Positions 25,689-34,262 of a stretch of DNA of 64,000 nt are shown one piece after another (position 1 is the stretch's first letter; each line of letters begins with the position of its first letter). The stretch comes from Sphingobacterium faecale (GTDB lineage: Bacteria > Bacteroidota > Bacteroidia > Sphingobacteriales > Sphingobacteriaceae). A program made the translations under genes and the position numbers. Under the pieces are notes generated by a model. The model ran no database searches. It was not told the origin of the DNA and was given only the letters and a program-made list of their open reading frames with translations. The DNA lies in the NCBI RefSeq assembly GCF_016746095.1, contig NZ_JAERTY010000016.1, positions 1 through 64,000 on the forward strand. Reading direction: 5' to 3'.

Positions 25689-27113
25689 CTACTCGCCACT
25701 GTTATTTGGTTTATCGTTATTCTTCTTTCTATTCCTGTTATTATACCTTCGTTTTTTTCGCTGCTCATTTTTTTGCGCGGTGTCATCTCCCTGATTGGCA
25801 GGGTGCGCAGTTTTGTTATTGTCTTTATTTGGAGCAGGTCTATTCGGACGGCTTTCTACGGCACTGTTCGTTTCCTTTTTTTGACCTGAGGGGGCTTGCT
25901 TTGGAGCTTGTGCCTGATTAGGATTTGTATTTCCCTCTGTTTTTTGATTTGTTGGAGTTTGTCGAGGTTTGCTTTTTTTCTTTTTACGTCTTTTGTTTTT
26001 ATCATCCAGACGTGTTAAGCTATCTTGGCCAACGACATTTTCATAGTCAAAAACAACTGGTTTTTTGGTCTCAACAGTTTGAGGGGTGTAATCTAATGCG
26101 TCAGGCTTAATTCCTCCCTTATTCATTTCTGCAAGTTCTTTTACCTTGCTGATGGATAATGGAATCCAGTTTTCAGCACCAGGGTAAGAGAACCACATTG
26201 TTTTTTTGAAGATATCTGTTTTTTGGAGATAGGCCATTCCACTATTGGTCTCTATTCTGTCTACATCGTTAGGAATGTCCTTTAGTGCATCCATATAGCT
26301 ATCCAATTCATAGTTCAAACAACACTTTAATTTACCGCATTGGCCAGCTAGTTTTAGTGTGTTGAGGGATAGATTTTGATAGCGGGCAGCAGAGGTTGAT
26401 ACTGTCTTAAAATCGGTAAGCCACGTGGAACAACAAAGTTCACGGCCACAGGATCCTATACCACCCAAACGGCTTGCTTCTTGACGCATTCCAATCTGTC
26501 GCATCTCTATTCGGATCCGGAAGGATTCGGCCATACGTTTTATTAACTCGCGAAAGTCAACCCTACCTTCTGCTGTATAATAGAAAGTAGCCTTTGTTTT
26601 ATCACCTTGATAGTCTACATCGGATATTTTCATCGATAGGCCAAGGTCTAAAGCAAGCTTTCTCGCTCGATGCATGGTCTCCCATTCAAGCTCTTTCGCA
26701 ATGTTGAACTTTGTAACATCGGCATCGTTTGCCTTGCGGTAGATTTTCTTGACAACGGAGTCTGGTGCGATATTGTTTTTCTTCAATTGAAGACGGACGA
26801 GCTCTCCTGTCAAAGAAACATGCCCGATATCGTATCCACCTGTAGAAGGCTCTACGGCTATCATTTCGCCCATTTCTAGGTAAATGTTGTCCGTGTTTAC
26901 GTAATAATCCTTACGAGACCCTTTGAAGCGAACTTCAACAATGTCAAAGGGTTTATAATTTGAAGGCAAATCCATGTCGGAAAGCCAGTCATATACATCT
27001 AATTTATTACATCCGCTGGTCATGCAAGAACCATTGTTATTGCATCCTGATGGTACTGTACCTAATTTACTTCCTGTACCACATCCCCCGGATGAGCAAC
27101 TGCCACATCCCAT
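25689..27113 (-). CDS. ricT: PSP1-domain regulator RicT (YaaT) with long basic tail
   Basis: This 474-residue protein has a Cys/Gly-rich N-terminus (six Cys in the first 22 residues). The PSP1 core includes ADVTKFNIAKELEWETMHRARKLA, FYYTAEGRVDFRELIKRMA and RIRIEMRQIGMRQEASRLGG, followed by the cysteine motifs IGSCGRELCC and GKLKCCLNYE, which bind iron-sulfur in the B. subtilis Ric complex. Residues 372-474 are a Lys/Arg/Asn/Pro/Gln-rich, probably disordered tail absent from Bacillus RicT. Adjacency to holB is shared with B. subtilis. In B. subtilis the complex affects RNase Y; the role here is inferred. Confidence 0.85.
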   Translation of the reverse strand: MGCGSCSSGGCGTGSKLGTVPSGCNNNGSCMTSGCNKLDVYDWLSDMDLPSNYKPFDIVEVRFKGSRKDYYVNTDNIYLEMGEMIAVEPSTGGYDIGHVSLTGELVRLQLKKNNIAPDSVVKKIYRKANDADVTKFNIAKELEWETMHRARKLALDLGLSMKISDVDYQGDKTKATFYYTAEGRVDFRELIKRMAESFRIRIEMRQIGMRQEASRLGGIGSCGRELCCSTWLTDFKTVSTSAARYQNLSLNTLKLAGQCGKLKCCLNYELDSYMDALKDIPNDVDRIETNSGMAYLQKTDIFKKTMWFSYPGAENWIPLSISKVKELAEMNKGGIKPDALDYTPQTVETKKPVVFDYENVVGQDSLTRLDDKNKRRKKKKSKPRQTPTNQKTEGNTNPNQAQAPKQAPSGQKKETNSAVESRPNRPAPNKDNNKTAHPANQGDDTAQKNEQRKKRRYNNRNRKKNNDKPNNSGE

Positions 27114-27122
27114 ATTTCTATT

Positions 27123-28271
27123 TTATATTATTGAGTCCCGATTTTTCGGGAACGTTTGATATTTGAACAATAAAACCAATTGCAAAGATAAATCTAAAAA
27201 TAATATTTTGGCGTTACCATTGCGTTCAATCCCATAATGTGTCTTTTCTAGGATATTGATAGCTTCTTCTAATTGTTCAAATTGGAATAAACCACTAAAT
27301 TTTTCTACAAATGCAAATTCTTCTTCTTGTAAAAAGACTAGATTTCTCAAGCCTTGTTGCATTAATATGATCTGTCTCATCATATTGATGGCATAAAGTA
27401 AGAAACTTTTTTGATTTTCCCGACCTAATTTCGAAAGTTTATCCTCAGTAAGACCGATTAATTCTTTCCCATTATCAGTGACTATAAAACGTAACCATTG
27501 AACCAAAATAGAAAAAGTTTCGTTTTCACCATGTTGGTGGATTAAATTAAGAGCCTCTTGAATATTTCCGTCTGCAATAAAGGATATTTCTTTGGCACGC
27601 CTAGGGTCTAACTTTCGCTCCTCAACTAAATAACTATTCATCTCGTCATGATGAAGTTTGTTAATTTTGACCAATTGGGTTCGGGAAATTACCGTATTTA
27701 TTATTTTATCTTGATTTTCGGCAACTAAAAGGAAAAGAGTTTTTGCCGGAGGCTCTTCAATAAGCTTTAGAAGGGCGTTCCCTTGGGTGTCAAGATATTC
27801 CGGAAGCCACATAATCAATACTTTGTACTCAGCTTCAAAAGATTTAAGACTCAGTTTTTTGATGATATCATGGGCCTCAGCTATATTGATATTAGCTTGT
27901 TTATTGCCAGAATCTAATTGCTCTCTCCAGTAATTTAAACCTAAATAAGGATTGGTAAGAAAAGCTTTGCGCCACTCGTCCATATAGGTAGTAGCAGTTT
28001 CTTCCTTGCCTTTAGCAAAGAAGGGATAGGAAAAATGTAAATCGGGGTGGATTAATTTTTCATATTTTCTGCAAGATGCACAATGTCCACAACTATCGTC
28101 CTCTTGTCGGTCTTCACAATTGATGTATTGGGCGTATGCCAACGCTAAAGCCAGACTGCCCGAACCCTCTGGTCCTAAAAAAAGCTGAGCATGGCTGACC
28201 CGATTGTTTTTTACCGAGTTGATTAAATGGTTTTTAATGCTTTGGTGTCCTACTATTTCCTTAAATTGCAT
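27123..28271 (-). CDS. holB: DNA polymerase III delta' subunit
   Basis: The delta' subunit is the stator of the clamp loader. The 382-residue protein has the AAA+ layout with a degenerate P-loop GPEGSGS at 33-39 (no Lys, as usual for delta'), a zinc module with Cys52, 61, 64 and 67, KVLIMWLPEYLDTQGNALLKLIEEPP, and SRTQLVKI with the arginine finger. A -7 box lies 14 nt before the ATG. It diverges from dnaN, which encodes the clamp it helps to load, and it heads the ricT-gldH-lpxK operon. Confidence 0.94.
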   Translation of the reverse strand: MQFKEIVGHQSIKNHLINSVKNNRVSHAQLFLGPEGSGSLALALAYAQYINCEDRQEDDSCGHCASCRKYEKLIHPDLHFSYPFFAKGKEETATTYMDEWRKAFLTNPYLGLNYWREQLDSGNKQANINIAEAHDIIKKLSLKSFEAEYKVLIMWLPEYLDTQGNALLKLIEEPPAKTLFLLVAENQDKIINTVISRTQLVKINKLHHDEMNSYLVEERKLDPRRAKEISFIADGNIQEALNLIHQHGENETFSILVQWLRFIVTDNGKELIGLTEDKLSKLGRENQKSFLLYAINMMRQIILMQQGLRNLVFLQEEEFAFVEKFSGLFQFEQLEEAINILEKTHYGIERNGNAKILFLDLSLQLVLLFKYQTFPKNRDSII

Positions 28272-28285
28272 ATCGTAAGTCTACA

Positions 28286-28293
28286 CAAACTTA
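28286..28293 (-). promoter_or_regulatory. -7 box (TAAGTTTG) of the holB operon
   Basis: An exact TAnnTTTG box on the minus strand, 14 nt before the holB ATG. No matching -33 TTG was found. Confidence 0.5.
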
Positions 28294-28436
28294 GATAAAA
28301 AGCGTTGTATTCACGAATACATAGTACAAAAAAACCGAAGTGAATATGTCAGTGATGAAAGATAAACCCGTACTTAGATTGTAAAAATTTAATTCTTTTC
28401 TGTATTATTGCATATAAAAATATATCGAAGCTAGAC

Positions 28437-29561
28437 ATGAGATTTATAGTATCCACATCTGTATTATTAAAGCAATTGCAGGCCATAAGCGGGGCATCCA
28501 GTAGCAGTACTGTTCTTCCTATTTTGGAGAACTTTCTATTTGAAATAAAAGATAACACTTTAACTATTTCTGCGACGGATTTACAAACAAGCATGGTAAC
28601 TTCTGTGGCCATCGAAGCTAAAGAAGAAGGAAGAGTAGCAATGCCATCAAAGATTTTGATAGATACATTGAAGACGTTACCTGATCAACCTGTTGCTTTT
28701 TCGGTGGATACAAAAACGCTGGCGATAGAGATTAGTGCTGGCGATGGAAAATATAAGCTCAGTGGAGAAAATGCAGATGACTTTCCTAAGATACCTGTTG
28801 TAGATAATGTTTCAACAGTTCAAATTACAGCTTCCATTCTATCGGAGGCTATAAATAAAACAATATTTGCAGTAAGTAATGACGAGTTAAGACCCGCGAT
28901 GTCTGGTGTGTTGGTGCAGTTGGGAGAACAGAATATCACTTTTGTAGCAACAGATGCACACCGCTTGGTGAGATACCGCCGTACAGATGTCGGTGCAGAA
29001 AAGGCAACATCTATCATTCTTCCAAAGAAAGCATTAACATTGTTAAAATCCTCCCTACCCTCTGATGAGACTTCGGTAGCGGTAGAATATAATACAACAA
29101 ATGCATTCTTTCAATTTGGTAGCATTCATTTGATCTGTCGCCTTGTAGACGAGCGTTATCCGGATTATGATGCTGTAATCCCTCAGGTGAATCCAAATAA
29201 ACTTACAGTAGACCGTGCTTTGTTTTTAAACACATTGCGTCGTGTGGTTATTTTTGCAAATAAAACGACACATCAGGTTCGTTTGAAAATCAATGGTAGT
29301 GAATTGAATATCTCTGCGGAGGACTTAGATTTCTCTAATGAGGCTCATGAACGTCTTAATTGTCAGTTTGAAGGTGAAGACATGGAGATAGGATTCAACG
29401 CTAAGTTTTTGGTAGAGATGCTGAATAACTTAAACTGTGAAGAAGTGGTGTTGGAAATGAGTACTCCAAATCGTGCAGGATTGTTATTACCAGCAATCAA
29501 ACAGGATAACGAAGAAATCCTGATGTTGGTCATGCCGGTAATGCTGAATAGTTTTAATTAA
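28437..29561 (+). CDS. dnaN: DNA polymerase III beta subunit (sliding clamp)
   Basis: This 374-residue protein is full length, with the three repeated clamp domains. It starts MRFIVSTSVLLKQLQAISGA and includes LPILENFLFEI, FVATDAHRLVRYR, the second-domain ICRLVDERYPDYDAVIP, and the C-terminal NGSELNISAEDLDF and MLVMPVMLN ending. It lies 7 kb from dnaA rather than beside it, divergent from holB. It is followed by a DedA gene at 12 bp. Confidence 0.97.
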   Translation: MRFIVSTSVLLKQLQAISGASSSSTVLPILENFLFEIKDNTLTISATDLQTSMVTSVAIEAKEEGRVAMPSKILIDTLKTLPDQPVAFSVDTKTLAIEISAGDGKYKLSGENADDFPKIPVVDNVSTVQITASILSEAINKTIFAVSNDELRPAMSGVLVQLGEQNITFVATDAHRLVRYRRTDVGAEKATSIILPKKALTLLKSSLPSDETSVAVEYNTTNAFFQFGSIHLICRLVDERYPDYDAVIPQVNPNKLTVDRALFLNTLRRVVIFANKTTHQVRLKINGSELNISAEDLDFSNEAHERLNCQFEGEDMEIGFNAKFLVEMLNNLNCEEVVLEMSTPNRAGLLLPAIKQDNEEILMLVMPVMLNSFN

Positions 29562-29573
29562 TACCGAATTCCA

Positions 29574-30233
29574 TTGGATTTAATATATTCATTGATAGAT
29601 TTTATTCTTCACATTGATGATCATCTGGTGGAGATTGTAAATGACTATCAGACCTGGACGTATCTGATTTTGTTTCTAATCATATTCGTTGAGACAGGTG
29701 TGGTCGTAATGCCTTTTTTGCCTGGAGATTCGTTGCTTTTTGCAGCAGGTATGCTTGCTGCTCAACCAAATGATCTTAATATCTGGATTATGATTATTCT
29801 GTTGCTTATTGCCGCTATTACGGGGGATTCCTTAAATTATGCGATTGGCAAGCATTTTGGAATGCGTATTACTCGGTTTAGGCTGTTCGGGAAGCAAATG
29901 GTAACAGATGCACAACTTGAGAAGACGCACTCGTTCTATGAGAAATATGGTAGCAAAACGATCGTTATTGCTCGTTTTGTTCCTATCGTAAGAACCCTAG
30001 CCCCTTTTGTGGGAGGAATTGGTCGGATGAAATATAGTACGTTTATAACCTATAATATTGTTGGAGCAATTCTTTGGGTTGTCGGAATTACATTGGCAGG
30101 CTATTTCTTAGGGAACATTCCTTTAATTCGGGATAATTTTTCTAAGGTGGTTTTGATTATTATTTTCCTTTCTATACTTCCGATAATTTTTGAAGTAGTG
30201 AAGGAAAAACTAAAAGGAAGTAAAGCAGGCTAA
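29574..30233 (+). CDS. DedA family membrane protein
   Basis: This 219-residue integral membrane protein has several hydrophobic segments. It carries the DedA/VTT-family motifs ETGVVVMPFLPGDSLLFAAG and GDSLNYAIGKHFG, and the re-entrant motif ARFVPIVRTLAPFVGGIGRM with FITYNIVGAILWV. Members are undecaprenyl-phosphate or phospholipid scramblase-like transporters. The best start is TTG at 29574, right after dnaN; no upstream ATG is available. A terminator follows at 30253. Confidence 0.88.
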   Translation: MDLIYSLIDFILHIDDHLVEIVNDYQTWTYLILFLIIFVETGVVVMPFLPGDSLLFAAGMLAAQPNDLNIWIMIILLLIAAITGDSLNYAIGKHFGMRITRFRLFGKQMVTDAQLEKTHSFYEKYGSKTIVIARFVPIVRTLAPFVGGIGRMKYSTFITYNIVGAILWVVGITLAGYFLGNIPLIRDNFSKVVLIIIFLSILPIIFEVVKEKLKGSKAG

Positions 30234-30252
30234 AGGCAATATATGTTATAAT

Positions 30253-30291
30253 AGAAAGGGCATTCAATCATTTGGATGCCCTTTCTTTTTT
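30253..30291 (+). terminator. Terminator after the DedA gene
   Basis: An 11-bp stem AGAAAGGGCAT/ATGCCCTTTCT followed by a T-run. Confidence 0.85.
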
Positions 30292-30406
30292 GCGTTTAGG
30301 GAATGGATAATTAGGATGATAGGTATGCGATGAGGTTTGTTATAGTACGGTATAGATAGGGACTCTCTTATGTTCAAATTTATACTAACTTAGCTTTTAG
30401 TCCGAA

Positions 30407-30450
30407 GTTCATTCGGAGATTATACGGACTTCATTCGGACTTCATTCGGA
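30407..30450. repeat. Four 11-bp tandem units before the CAP-domain gene
   Basis: Consecutive units GTTCATTCGGA, GATTATACGGA, CTTCATTCGGA and CTTCATTCGGA, period exactly 11 bp. Inverted TCCGAA half-sites flank them at 30401 and 30466. The 379-bp gap (30234-30612) otherwise holds the upstream terminator and AT-rich DNA without an ORF. One face of the helix would be presented, as for a regulator array, or it may be a dispersed intergenic repeat. Confidence 0.6.
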
Positions 30451-30602
30451 TCTAGACGAGTAAAGTCCGAATTATGTGCGTTTTAATATTGGATCACATT
30501 CGATTTTAGTAATAATCAGTCGTCAATCAGTAGGGAAGTCTTTCTAACGTTTGCAAGGACTACAATTAAACGTATACACCAAAATCTAGTCTATTAAAGA
30601 AA

Positions 30603-30610
30603 TAATTTTG
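30603..30610 (+). promoter_or_regulatory. -7 box (TAATTTTG) abutting the CAP gene
   Basis: An exact TAnnTTTG box ending 2 nt before the ATG at 30613, predicting a leaderless or nearly leaderless mRNA. No -33 TTG is visible. Confidence 0.4.
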
Positions 30611-30612
30611 AT

Positions 30613-31185
30613 ATGCGCATTCTATGTCTTTTAATTTTGATTTCCAGTTCTGCTGTAGCCCAAAAGAAAATGATAACGACCGACCGGCAACAAGCAAAGG
30701 AGGCGTATACCCTACTCAATGACATCCGTATGCATCCCGAGAAATACGCTAAGAAATTAGGAATTTCACCGGTGAATAAGGTGAAAAGAACGATGTTGAT
30801 TTGGAACGATGATCTTGCAAAAGTAGCTGAATTTAGGGCTTATGATATGGCTAATCGTAATTATTTTGAACATGTGACACCAGAAGGTTTGGGACCGAAT
30901 TATTACATGGTAAAGGCTGGATATCACCTCAACCCCGATTGGACGAAGAAAAAATCAGCGAATAATTTCGAATCGATAGCAGCCAACCATGTCACGGCCA
31001 TAGAGGGAATTAATGCTTTTATCATCGGAAAGGGATCTCCAGGTCTTATGCATCGGAAACATGTTTTAGGTATGGACGATTGGAATGGTTCTCTGGTCGA
31101 TATAGGTATCGGTTTTGTCCATTCACCGAGCGGATCTACTTATAAAACCTATTTATGTGTAATCATTGCTAAGCATGATTGGTAG
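30613..31185 (+). CDS. Secreted CAP-domain (SCP/PR-1-like) protein
   Basis: The product has 190 residues. A short signal peptide (MRILCLLILISSSAVAQ) precedes one CAP domain of about 160 residues: LLNDIRMHPEKYAKKLG at the start, LIWNDDLAKVAEFRAYDMANRNYFEHV with the conserved His, a segment ending GLMHRKHVLGMD, and VDIGIGFVHS near the C-terminus. CAP proteins are secreted and bind lipids, metals or partners; bacterial roles are mostly unknown. It stands alone, with a phased repeat and a start-abutting -7 box upstream. Confidence 0.85.
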   Translation: MRILCLLILISSSAVAQKKMITTDRQQAKEAYTLLNDIRMHPEKYAKKLGISPVNKVKRTMLIWNDDLAKVAEFRAYDMANRNYFEHVTPEGLGPNYYMVKAGYHLNPDWTKKKSANNFESIAANHVTAIEGINAFIIGKGSPGLMHRKHVLGMDDWNGSLVDIGIGFVHSPSGSTYKTYLCVIIAKHDW

Positions 31186-31276
31186 GATGGTTGTCTATAA
31201 ACGTCAATTTCGTATAACAGGACATAGTTTGGGGTTTTTCAATAGTCAGATTGTTAGAAATCAACATTAGTTTTCC

Positions 31277-31284
31277 TACCTTTG
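31277..31284 (+). promoter_or_regulatory. -7 box (TACCTTTG) abutting yicC
   Basis: An exact TAnnTTTG box ending 3 nt before the ATG at 31288, with a TTG 23 bp upstream. It overlaps the alternative TTG start at 31282, which argues for the ATG. Confidence 0.5.
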
Positions 31285-31287
31285 CAT

Positions 31288-32163
31288 ATGATAAAATCAA
31301 TGACAGGATATGGTGTAGGTTCGCATGAGAATGCGAAGGTTAAATACACCGTGGAAATAAAATCACTTAATTCAAAATTTCTAGAGTTAGGAATACGTTT
31401 GCCTAAGGCTGTTTCGGACAAGGAGCTTACGCTTCGTGGAGAATGTAGTAAACTGATAGAACGAGGAAAAGTGAACGTTTTGATTTCATCAGAATACGCT
31501 GACCAAACAGCGAAAGCATCTTCTATAAACCGTGAACTGCTGAAAAAGTATTATAATCAACTTAAAGATATCGCTGCACAGCTCGGAGAAGATCAAACGG
31601 GTTTATTTAATCTAGCGTTGTCAATGCCTGAAGTGATTGCGAACAATGAAGACGAAGTGGATGAAGAAGAGGGTAAAATATTATTGAATGCTTTCTATCA
31701 AGCTGTAGAATCATTCACTGGGTTTAGAATGGATGAAGGGAAGGTTCTGAAAAACGATTTGGAGAAGCGCGTAGAGTTGATTCTTGATTATTTAGGGCAG
31801 GTAGAAGCTGTCGAAGGTGATCGGATCCCATTGATCAGAGAACGCTTAAGCCAGTATATGGATGAAGCTGTAGGAAAAGAGAATATCGATAAAAATCGAT
31901 TTGAGCAAGAGATAATTTTTTATATCGACAAACTTGATATCACTGAAGAAAAAGTTCGTTTAAGAAGTCACTGTAACTATTTTTTGGAGGCACTTAATGC
32001 CGTGGATTCTAATGGTAAAAAACTAGGGTTTATTTCTCAGGAAATGGGGAGAGAGATAAATACGCTAGGATCGAAGGCTAATAACGCGAACATTCAGCAA
32101 ATTGTAGTTCGTATGAAAGAGGAGCTTGAGAAAATCAAGGAACAACTACTAAATGTATTGTAA
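31288..32163 (+). CDS. YicC family protein (endoribonuclease family)
   Basis: This 291-residue protein begins MIKSMTGYG, the diagnostic YicC start. It then has the N-terminal domain with VEIKSLNSKFLELGIRLP and the C-terminal DUF1732 domain with DKNRFEQEIIFYIDKLDITEEKVRLRSHCNYF and GKKLGFISQEMGREINTLGSKANN. Proteins of this family have been described as endoribonucleases acting on RNA. It heads an operon with gmk and nadD, an order common in bacteria. The ATG at 31288 was chosen over an in-frame TTG six bases upstream. Confidence 0.94.
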   Translation: MIKSMTGYGVGSHENAKVKYTVEIKSLNSKFLELGIRLPKAVSDKELTLRGECSKLIERGKVNVLISSEYADQTAKASSINRELLKKYYNQLKDIAAQLGEDQTGLFNLALSMPEVIANNEDEVDEEEGKILLNAFYQAVESFTGFRMDEGKVLKNDLEKRVELILDYLGQVEAVEGDRIPLIRERLSQYMDEAVGKENIDKNRFEQEIIFYIDKLDITEEKVRLRSHCNYFLEALNAVDSNGKKLGFISQEMGREINTLGSKANNANIQQIVVRMKEELEKIKEQLLNVL

Positions 32164-32166
32164 GTT

Positions 32167-32736
32167 ATGAATAAAAAATTGATAATCTTCTCTGCTCCTT
32201 CTGGAGCAGGAAAAACAACGATAGTAAGACATCTGTTAAGTAAATATAGTGACAAATTGGAGTTTTCTATATCGGCGAGCACCAGAGAGCCAAGGGGTAG
32301 CGAAGAAAACGGTAAAGACTATTATTTCATTTCCAAAGAGGAGTTTCTACATAAGGTAGCAAAGCAAGAATTTATAGAATTTGAAGAGGTTTATTCTGGA
32401 ACTTATTACGGAACACTGAGGTCCGAATTGGATCGTGTATGGTCTCTAGGAAAGAGTGTTATTTTTGATATTGACGTAGTCGGTGGATTACGATTGAAAT
32501 CTAAGTTCCCAGAGGAAGCGTTAGCAATTTTTGTAAACCCACCGTCGCTAGAAGTGTTACAAGAACGACTTTCTGGACGTGGTACAGATTCACAAGAGAA
32601 ACTGAAGGAGCGCTTTGCAAAAGCGGAATTGGAGTTGAGTTACGCGGATAAATTTGACGTGATATTAAATAACTTCGATCTGGATGTAGCATGTCAAGAT
32701 GCGGAAAAAATAGTATTGGATTTTCTGGATAAATAA
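32167..32736 (+). CDS. gmk: Guanylate kinase
   Basis: Gmk phosphorylates GMP to GDP. At 189 residues it has the normal size, with P-loop SAPSGAGKTT (9-18), the GMP-binding STREPRGSEENGKDYYFIS, EFEEVYSGTYYGT, the FDIDVVGG segment, and a lid with ERLSGRGTDS. It starts 3 bp after yicC and its stop codon overlaps the nadD ATG by one base, so the three genes are translated together. Confidence 0.97.
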   Translation: MNKKLIIFSAPSGAGKTTIVRHLLSKYSDKLEFSISASTREPRGSEENGKDYYFISKEEFLHKVAKQEFIEFEEVYSGTYYGTLRSELDRVWSLGKSVIFDIDVVGGLRLKSKFPEEALAIFVNPPSLEVLQERLSGRGTDSQEKLKERFAKAELELSYADKFDVILNNFDLDVACQDAEKIVLDFLDK

Positions 32737-33317
32737 TGGCAGGCAATAAGATTGGACTTTTCTTCGGATCTTTTAACCCGATACATATAGGACATCTGAT
32801 TATTGCAAACTATATGGCGCAATATACAGACCTAGCTGAGGTATGGTTTGTTGTGTCACCTCAGAATCCTTTTAAGGATAAAAAAAGTCTGGGCAATATG
32901 TATGATCGCTTAGAAATGGTGAACCTCGCTATTGAAGGAGCAGAAAAGCTGAAGGCATGTGACATTGAATTCGGACTTCCACAGCCTTCTTATACGATAG
33001 ATACGCTGACCTACATGAGGGAACGGTATCCGAGTAAAGAGTTTGTGTTGATTATGGGAGAAGATAATCTAATGGGGTTACACAAATGGAAGAATGCAGA
33101 TATCTTGTTAAGAGATTTTCAGATTTTTGTCTATCCAAGGCCAAAATACGAGCCTGGGGAATGGTTGAATCACCCAGCTGTGACAATGACAGATACACCT
33201 CAAATGGAGTTGTCATCTACTTTTGTAAGAAGCGCTATCAAGGGCGGAAAGGATGTTAAGTTTTTTGTCCCTGATCGTGTTTTAGAATTTATAGATAAGA
33301 AGGGCCTGTATCTCTAG
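32736..33317 (+). CDS. nadD: Nicotinate-nucleotide adenylyltransferase
   Basis: NadD adenylates nicotinate mononucleotide in NAD synthesis, downstream of the NadA/NadB steps encoded near the origin. The 193-residue protein has the nucleotidyltransferase motif GSFNPIHIGH (11-20) with His17 and His20. VSPQNPFKDK, MGEDNLMGLHKWKNADILL, and the C-terminal MELSSTFVRSAIKGGKDVKFFVP with the S-S-T-x-V/I-R motif are also present. It is the last gene of yicC-gmk-nadD. Confidence 0.96.
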   Translation: MAGNKIGLFFGSFNPIHIGHLIIANYMAQYTDLAEVWFVVSPQNPFKDKKSLGNMYDRLEMVNLAIEGAEKLKACDIEFGLPQPSYTIDTLTYMRERYPSKEFVLIMGEDNLMGLHKWKNADILLRDFQIFVYPRPKYEPGEWLNHPAVTMTDTPQMELSSTFVRSAIKGGKDVKFFVPDRVLEFIDKKGLYL

Positions 33318-33472
33318 TATTATCAGGCGCTTTCGTTTCGATCTATGGTGAATATACTTCCCCTGTAGATCTCGGCTTAATCCACATATTCCTTTGTGGA
33401 AAATAAGAAGAAATCATTAATTTTATTTTCGGAAAAAACTTTCGACAAGTTGGTCACTTGTTTACTATTGCT

Positions 33473-34231
33473 ATGAGATATTTAATAACAGTTTTGATCA
33501 GTATAAGTGGAGTAGCGTTTTCTTATGCACAAGATGATTTGGCGCTTTATGAACCCACAAAAGCGGATTATGACTATTGGGAGTACCGAAGGAAGATGAC
33601 AGTTCCGCCCTACGGTCTGGATAAAGTGAAGGGCTTGATCAAGAAAATCGAAATCAAGTCTGATGATAACGATGATATGGGACTCTCGGCCTTATCTACA
33701 GCTGATTTTAAGTCGTTGACTCTACGCGAAAAATTTACATATACGATGGTTCATCCAGAAGTATATTCGCAGAATTGTGATATACGGATTATGTTGCCCA
33801 ATGAAGAACAAAAGATATTTGGCTATTTGCTTTCTACATTAAACGAACAGACCTGGAGCCAGCGACAGCTAGTTTTCTTGCGCGAGAATAGAGATTCTGT
33901 AATGTCCTATATAGAGGAGTCTACTTTACGAAGCAAGCGGATGGGTGTGAATTATAAGGATGTGATTGACGAAATTAATGGATGGGAAATGATTCCCTTT
34001 ATCAATACTTATTTTGAAAGTAATAAGAAAGATAAAGATGCATTGACTTTGCTTCTTTTACTGATGAAAAAAGGAGAATATGAAGAGTTCCTGAAGTCTA
34101 CCTCCTATCGAAAATTATATGGGCAATCCTATAATTATGAGACGTATATTGAGTATAATAAGGCAAATGAAGCGTTGATATTACAACGTGCAATGGGTTA
34201 CTTTAAAGAAAAAAGTGCTGGAGGTAAATAA
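33473..34231 (+). CDS. Secreted protein of unknown function
   Basis: The product has 252 residues from the ATG at 33473. A TTG at 33458 is in frame, but MRYLITVLISISGVAFSYAQ is a clean signal peptide and a near-consensus -7 box (TACTATTG, 33463-33470) abuts the ATG. The mature protein is mostly helical and charged (SLTLREKFTYTMVHPEVYSQNC; RQLVFLRENRDSVMSYIEES). I recognise no domain. It precedes another secreted protein by 31 bp and may be cotranscribed with it. Confidence 0.75.
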   Translation: MRYLITVLISISGVAFSYAQDDLALYEPTKADYDYWEYRRKMTVPPYGLDKVKGLIKKIEIKSDDNDDMGLSALSTADFKSLTLREKFTYTMVHPEVYSQNCDIRIMLPNEEQKIFGYLLSTLNEQTWSQRQLVFLRENRDSVMSYIEESTLRSKRMGVNYKDVIDEINGWEMIPFINTYFESNKKDKDALTLLLLLMKKGEYEEFLKSTSYRKLYGQSYNYETYIEYNKANEALILQRAMGYFKEKSAGGK

Positions 34232-34262
34232 TTCGATAGGAATAATAAATAGAGTGGATTAG

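Noticed and set aside
26417..26432. TAAGCCACGTGGAACA inside ricT as a further parS site
   Set aside because: Only 12 of 16 positions match; the four mismatches all fall in one half-site, and it lies within coding sequence.
27130..27150. Hairpin CCCGAAAAATCGGG at the end of holB as a terminator
   Set aside because: No T-run follows on the minus strand, ricT begins a few bases later, and the genes look cotranscribed.
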